Below are positions 7,316 through 11,309 of a stretch of DNA of 11,309 nt, in pieces. Position 1 is the stretch's first letter; each line of letters opens with the position of its first letter. The notes under the pieces were generated by a model. The model was not told the DNA's origin, did no database searches, and worked only from the letters and a program-made list of their open reading frames with translations. The translations under genes were made by a program, and so were the position numbers. Source of the stretch: Chloroflexota bacterium. Its GTDB lineage: Bacteria; Chloroflexota; Dehalococcoidia; Dehalococcoidales; WRFJ01. Where the stretch lies: NCBI GenBank assembly GCA_009778865.1, contig WRFJ01000017.1:1-11309 (forward strand), given 5' to 3'.

Positions 7316-7915
7316 ATGAATATTATGAGTAAAGAGGAAAAAAGAGTATCTGCTAACGAAGCAGGTAGCGGCTGGAACTGGGGCGCTCTCCTAATTCCGG
7401 CTTTTTGGGGGCCGGGTAATGGTCAATGGTGGGCAGTGTTATTACTAGCCCCGTTTATTATTGGCGCATCTAATTTTCTTAGTTCTAATGATGAATGGTT
7501 CGTATCTGCTGCTTTTTATCTTATGATGATAGCCTACATAGTTATTGTTACCGTGCTGGGTTTTTTTGGTAATCGTATGGCTTGGAGTGGCGGCAAACAG
7601 TCAAGTGTAGAGCAGTTTAAGTTAAATCAACTAAAATGGGCTAAATATGGTTTTCTCGCTTGTTTTTTGGGTTGGTTACTGTGGTATTGTCTTATAATTG
7701 GTAACATGATAGCTGGCGTAATATTTAATAGTAGCGTGACAGAAGTGTACGCTTTTGGTCCTATGTCTGGCACTATCGCCACTATAGCGTTAGGTCTTTT
7801 GCTGTACGGATTTGTTTATTACAACAAAAAAGTTAAAAGCTATGCACAAGAAATAAAATCATCTAAAATGCAAAACGAGGATGCATTATCGTCAGATACA
7901 TTAATAAATAGCTAA
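7316..7915 (+). CDS. Four-helix membrane protein with N-terminal GWNWG motif
   Basis: A 199-residue integral membrane protein of unknown function. After a short charged N-terminus (MSKEEKR) comes GWNWGALLIPAFWGPGN (19-35), a motif shared by many small uncharacterised bacterial membrane proteins of the DUF2628-like kind, in which it precedes the first helix. Hydrophobic segments lie near residues 38-54, 63-86, 109-137 and 150-168; GNRMAW (85-90) after the second is also typical of such proteins. The C-terminal tail is polar. The ATG at 7316 is preferred because GGGAG (7302-7306) lies 9 nt upstream; a second ATG at 7325 would be too far from it. It is a single gene divergent from tldD and sits just upstream of the rRNA promoters. 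There is no signal for catalysis or transport. Confidence 0.8.
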   Translation: MNIMSKEEKRVSANEAGSGWNWGALLIPAFWGPGNGQWWAVLLLAPFIIGASNFLSSNDEWFVSAAFYLMMIAYIVIVTVLGFFGNRMAWSGGKQSSVEQFKLNQLKWAKYGFLACFLGWLLWYCLIIGNMIAGVIFNSSVTEVYAFGPMSGTIATIALGLLLYGFVYYNKKVKSYAQEIKSSKMQNEDALSSDTLINS

Positions 7916-7917
7916 CT

Positions 7918-8034
7918 TTAATTGTCTTTTGGCGTTATATAATTAGCGAAGATAAATACTATTGCTAAACCGGCAGGTATTGGCGGCAAAATATATTTTA
8001 TTTTTTTAAAAAATTCATATAAAAAGTTTATCAA
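7918..8034 (-). CDS. Possible small membrane peptide or gene fragment (tentative)
   Basis: A short minus-strand frame ends at 7918, 3 bp past the convergent membrane-protein gene. From a TTG at 8034 it would give 38 residues with a basic start (EFFKKIKYILPP) and one hydrophobic stretch (AGLAIVFIFANYI). There is no ATG in frame and no Shine-Dalgarno before the TTG. It could be a small single-helix membrane protein, the worn end of an older gene, or chance in AT-rich DNA. The stretch 7916-8048 holds nothing else I can name beyond a weak imperfect hairpin near 7968-7984 followed by a T-rich tract, a possible end of the 7316-7915 transcript. Confidence 0.2.
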   Translation of the reverse strand: MINFLYEFFKKIKYILPPIPAGLAIVFIFANYITPKDN

Positions 8035-8048
8035 TCGTAAAATATATC

Positions 8049-8077
8049 TTGACCCACATGTCTATTTATGGCATAAT
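8049..8077 (+). promoter_or_regulatory. Upstream rRNA promoter P1
   Basis: TTGACC (8049-8054) and CATAAT (8072-8077) are 17 bp apart, each five of six against consensus, with TGG before the -10 giving an extended -10. Transcription would begin near 8084 and run toward the 16S gene. The start region reads TTTGTCG, as at the downstream promoter. Confidence 0.6.
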
Positions 8078-8178
8078 TCCCTTTGTCGTTTCAACAGACG
8101 GCCCAAAATGAAGCTGAGTAGCTTTAAAATTAATAAGAAAATATCTTGGTTAAAGAAACCGATTTAAGCTTTTGCAGC

Positions 8179-8208
8179 TTGACACAGAGGAACGAAAGCT
8201 GATATAAT
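8179..8208 (+). promoter_or_regulatory. Downstream rRNA promoter P2
   Basis: Perfect consensus hexamers TTGACA (8179-8184) and TATAAT (8203-8208) with an 18-bp spacer, the strongest promoter in the window and about 140 bp before the 16S 5' end. Tandem promoters are common for bacterial rRNA genes. Confidence 0.85.
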
Positions 8209-8216
8209 TCTTATTT

Positions 8217-8346
8217 GTCGCCACTAATGGCGACTTATACCTTAACAACTGAATAGCGGAAGGAACCTCTGTCAATTTAGACAGAAACAATTACATAAAG
8301 AGTTTTCTTTATAACTAAGAGCTTTAATTAAATTGTTCATACAATT
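8217..8346 (+). other. 16S rRNA leader with hairpins and the 5' arm of the processing stem
   Basis: The leader begins almost at the P2 start with a perfect 7-bp hairpin (8217-8223 with 8228-8234, loop CTAA). It goes on with the 5' arm of the processing stem (8241-8265), a 6-bp hairpin (8268-8273 with 8280-8285), a 7-bp hairpin (8295-8301 with 8306-8312) and a stem abutting the mature 5' end (8331-8336 with 8341-8346). CCTTAACAA at 8240-8248 faintly resembles an antitermination boxA, but I do not call it. Confidence 0.6.
8241..8265 (+). repeat. 5' arm of the 16S processing stem
   Basis: These 25 bases are complementary to 9931-9955 downstream of the 16S gene, with one G-U pair and no other mismatch. 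Such flanking stems loop out the 16S precursor for double-strand cleavage by RNase III. This is direct evidence that the 16S is processed from a transcript ending soon after it. Confidence 0.85.
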
Positions 8347-9855
<1,509 letters not shown>

Positions 9856-9866
9856 CTAAGGAGTTT

Positions 9867-9927
9867 GAAATACTTAGTATTTCTACTCTTATGGTCGATA
9901 GTTTACTTCTTGAACAGAAGATAAACT
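9867..9927 (+). other. 16S 3' trailer hairpins
   Basis: Between the mature 3' end and the processing stem are a perfect 7-bp hairpin (GAAATAC, loop TTA, GTATTTC at 9867-9883) and a longer stem with one bulge (9900-9927, loop around TGAAC). They probably shape the precursor for processing. Confidence 0.5.
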
Positions 9928-9930
9928 TTT

Positions 9931-9955
9931 TTCCTTCCGCTATTCGGTTGTTAAG
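9931..9955 (+). repeat. 3' arm of the 16S processing stem
   Basis: Pairs over 25 bases with 8241-8265, one of the pairs being G-U. It ends 4 bases before the terminator stem, so processing arm and terminator are packed together at the transcript end. Confidence 0.85.
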
Positions 9956-9959
9956 AACC

Positions 9960-9991
9960 AAAACCCCGTGAGAACGGGGTTTTGTCTTTTT
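9960..9991 (+). terminator. Intrinsic terminator of the 16S transcript
   Basis: A perfect 10-bp stem AAAACCCCGT / ACGGGGTTTT with a GAGA loop (9970-9973), followed by GTCTTTTT. The GC-rich core plus T-run is a strong rho-independent terminator and closes the rRNA transcript before the tRNA gene. Confidence 0.93.
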
Positions 9992-10032
9992 ATGTTCAGA
10001 GTTATATAGTTTTTCAGCTATTTTTAATTTTA

Positions 10033-10097
10033 TTGACTTCTAACTTAGTTGCGCGTTAATATACAGGTTGCGTTATGAAGCTTAATTACTTTATAAT
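10033..10097 (+). promoter_or_regulatory. Promoter region of tRNA-Ile
   Basis: Two overlapping candidates exist. TTGACT (10033-10038) with TAATAT (10057-10062) has an 18-bp spacer. TTGCGT (10068-10073) with a perfect TATAAT (10092-10097) also has 18 bp and would start about 10 nt before the tRNA. The second is nearer and has the better -10. Either one shows that the tRNA is transcribed apart from the 16S gene. Confidence 0.55.
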
Positions 10098-10115
10098 GTT
10101 ATTCGGTTTTTACAA

Positions 10116-10191
<76 letters not shown>

Positions 10192-10192
<1 letters not shown>

Positions 10193-10374
10193 TTTTGTTC
10201 ATATCCGAACCTTGAGAGTTCATCGCTTTCAAGGTCGTTTATTATCTCATCAACCGATAATTTATCTCCGTCTTTGCCCTGCATGTTAAAGACAATTATA
10301 AGTTTGTCATTGTACAGTATTATTTTATTAGGGCCTGTTGAAAAACTAATATTGCAGTGTAGTCTGTCGAAAAA
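10192..10374 (-). pseudogene. C-terminal remnant resembling a serine recombinase, abutting tRNA-Ile
   Basis: A minus-strand frame without a usable start codon at its head runs from the stop at 10375-10377 down to the tRNA 3' end, about 61 codons, then on through the antisense of the tRNA to a stop at 10135. The part NKIILYNDKLIIVFNMQG followed by DGDKLSVDEI resembles the C-terminal end of resolvase-family recombinases of mobile elements, where a Y-(N/D)-D-K-hydrophobic-FN pattern is common. The catalytic N-terminal domain is missing. The only internal ATG (10284) would leave about 30 residues plus a tail read from the tRNA, so I treat it as a relic. Its place at the tRNA 3' end suits a decayed integrated element. 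The family call comes from remembered patterns only. Confidence 0.45.
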
Positions 10375-10376
10375 CT
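10335..10376. repeat. 14-bp direct repeat with one mismatch
   Basis: CTGTTGAAAAACTA at 10335-10348 recurs as CTGTCGAAAAACTA at 10363-10376, 28 bp apart. GGCCTGTTGAAAAACT is reminiscent of the ends of several insertion-sequence families. It lies between the acetyltransferase gene and the recombinase-like remnant, so it may mark an old insertion or excision. Confidence 0.45.
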
Positions 10377-10414
10377 ACCCATAATGTTGTTTTGCTGCCA
10401 TAAAATCATCTTCG

Positions 10415-10891
10415 TTACCCGCATGATCCAATTTTTTTGTAGATGATTTCACATCCAAGCTTATTATAAAACTGTACTGCCGGATTATTTTTTTGCACCG
10501 ACAGCGACATTCGTTTATAACCGCACTCATGCGGCAACTTAAATAAGTGGGTCATGAGCATGGTGCCAATGCCTTCTCTGCAATATTCCGGCAGAATAGA
10601 TATAACAAGTTCCGGCGTATCATTGTTGATGTGACCATAAGCAGTGATGATTCGTGTCCACGCTGCACCTACGGCCACACTATCTTGCTCTGCAACTACA
10701 CCGCAGTCGTCTTTTTTACCGAAATCTTTTATATAGACGAACATTTCCGGCTTGAAAATAATCTTGCGGGAAGGATGTTTTGCGCCAGGTGGCAAAAAAA
10801 ATGCGTTGTAAAGAAAATCTTCCGGCAATGGATATTCGGTCACGGTGATTTCTCTGACATTTATTACTCGTGTTTTTTGCGTTAGTTTCAT
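10415..10891 (-). CDS. GNAT-family N-acetyltransferase, C-terminus probably frameshifted
   Basis: A 158-residue GNAT protein, a single acetyl-CoA-dependent domain of unknown substrate. Motif A is PEYCREGIGTMLM (101-113), with R105-E-G107-I-G109 for the cofactor, after the strand ELVISIL. NNPAVQFYNKLGCEIIYKK (135-153) is motif B and the last conserved turn. The frame then ends abruptly in IGSCG. Dropping one base of the A7 run (plus 10432-10438) would instead give LDHAGNEDDFMAAKQHYG and a stop at 10375, which is how GNAT proteins usually end. This points to a recent frameshift, slippage, or a sequencing error. The ATG at 10891 has no Shine-Dalgarno; AT-rich sequence with TATATT lies just upstream. 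It is not closely coupled to another intact gene. Confidence 0.75.
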   Translation of the reverse strand: MKLTQKTRVINVREITVTEYPLPEDFLYNAFFLPPGAKHPSRKIIFKPEMFVYIKDFGKKDDCGVVAEQDSVAVGAAWTRIITAYGHINNDTPELVISILPEYCREGIGTMLMTHLFKLPHECGYKRMSLSVQKNNPAVQFYNKLGCEIIYKKIGSCG

Positions 10892-10950
10892 TTAGACTTA
10901 AAATATACTATAAACTTAACTATTATATAAGAACTCTTATTTAGCAGTCT

Positions 10951-11049
10951 TTACATTTTAGAGCAAGCCAAAGCCATAGCCCATACGCTTTGTTCTAATT
11001 CTTTAATTTCACTACTAATTATATTTTTCAATATTGTTTCAAGGTAGAT
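10951..11049 (-). pseudogene. Short unrecognised coding fragment
   Basis: A minus-strand frame of 32 codons ends at 10951 with the coding-like string EIKELEQSVWAMALACSKM. There is no ATG at its head and no Shine-Dalgarno; the first possible start is a TTG at 11031. The amphipathic, Ala-rich end looks like the C-terminus of a larger protein, perhaps a relic, but I do not recognise a family. Chance is possible. Nothing else is visible in 10892-11080. Confidence 0.25.
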
Positions 11050-11084
11050 TCATTACAATTTTTTTGTTCGCATAAAATAACAAG

Positions 11085-11114
11085 TTTACGCAAAGATAAA
11101 TCATATGGCATAAT
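11085..11114 (+). promoter_or_regulatory. Promoter of the response-regulator gene
   Basis: TTTACG (11085-11090) and CATAAT (11109-11114) are 18 bp apart, and TGG just before the -10 makes an extended -10 (TGGCATAAT), the same form as the rRNA P1 promoter. The predicted start near 11121 leaves a short leader holding AAGGA. Confidence 0.5.
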
Positions 11115-11136
11115 GGTCAGCGAAGGATACGGTCAA

Positions 11137-11309
11137 ATGAAAGTTTTAATTGCAGATGACGAAAAGACGCTGGTAAACATGTTGGAAGAGATTTTGCGTC
11201 ATAACAAAATTGATTGCGATACTGTATACAATGGGCAGGAAGCAATTGACTACGCAATAGCAGGTCAATACGACTTAATAGTACTTGATGTTATGATGCC
11301 AAAGCGTAA
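11137..11309 (+). CDS. Response regulator, receiver domain (3' end beyond window)
   Basis: The first 57 residues of a two-component response regulator, cut by the window end. MKVLIADDEKTLVNMLEEIL gives the acidic pair Asp7/Asp8, and DLIVLDVMMPK places the phosphoacceptor at Asp51. A sensor kinase would phosphorylate it. The receiver sequence is of the kind common in OmpR/PhoB-type transcription factors, but the output domain is outside the window, so its class is a guess. The ATG at 11137 is set by AAGGA (11123-11127), 9 nt upstream, and an extended -10 promoter precedes it. It is divergent from the acetyltransferase gene. Confidence 0.88.
   Translation, partial: MKVLIADDEKTLVNMLEEILRHNKIDCDTVYNGQEAIDYAIAGQYDLIVLDVMMPKR

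Noticed and set aside
10547..10885. Plus-strand 112-codon frame opposite the second GNAT gene
   Set aside because: It is antisense to a clear GNAT domain and has no recognisable motif or ribosome-binding site.

Overview
The window is chromosomal DNA from an AT-rich bacterium with standard genetic code, good Shine-Dalgarno sites and sigma70-type promoters. The 16S rRNA gene carries the universal bacterial primer sites but also less common variants, such as GTGCCGTGAGGTGTTTGG near helix 35 and GCACAAGCAGCGGAGCGTGTGG near position 940. These do not look like ordinary Proteobacteria, Bacillota or Bacteroidota. They recall deep lineages such as Elusimicrobiota, Spirochaetota-like or Margulisbacteria-like groups. 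I cannot assign a phylum by eye.

Region 1 (1-7091, all minus strand) is a housekeeping or metabolic block read right to left. A consensus promoter (TTGACA, 17 bp, TACAAT) drives tldD-tldE, the two subunits of the TldD/E metalloprotease. After a 111-bp gap comes a tightly packed trio: a PAC2-family protein, a HEAT-repeat protein and a GNAT acetyltransferase. Their junctions are a 4-nt gap and a 29-bp overlap. The PAC2 and HEAT proteins both end in acidic tails. Next is mtnA (methylthioribose-1-phosphate isomerase), with its own extended -10 placed so that the mRNA may be leaderless, and then a UroD/MetE-like protein that runs off the window edge. The last two suggest methionine salvage or synthesis.

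Region 2 (7092-7915) holds the divergent tldD promoter and a plus-strand gene for a four-helix membrane protein with a GWNWG motif near its N-terminus.

Region 3 (7916-10192) is a stand-alone 16S rRNA unit. It has two tandem promoters, a hairpin-rich leader, the 16S gene, a 25-bp processing stem joining both flanks, and a strong intrinsic terminator. No 23S gene follows. A separately promoted tRNA-Ile(GAT) lies about 125 bp beyond the terminator, so the rRNA operon appears split.

Region 4 (10193-11309) looks like accessory DNA. A C-terminal remnant resembling a serine recombinase abuts the 3' end of the tRNA. It is followed by a near-perfect short direct repeat, a GNAT gene whose end appears frameshifted in an A7 run, a short coding fragment, and the start of a response-regulator gene cut by the window end.
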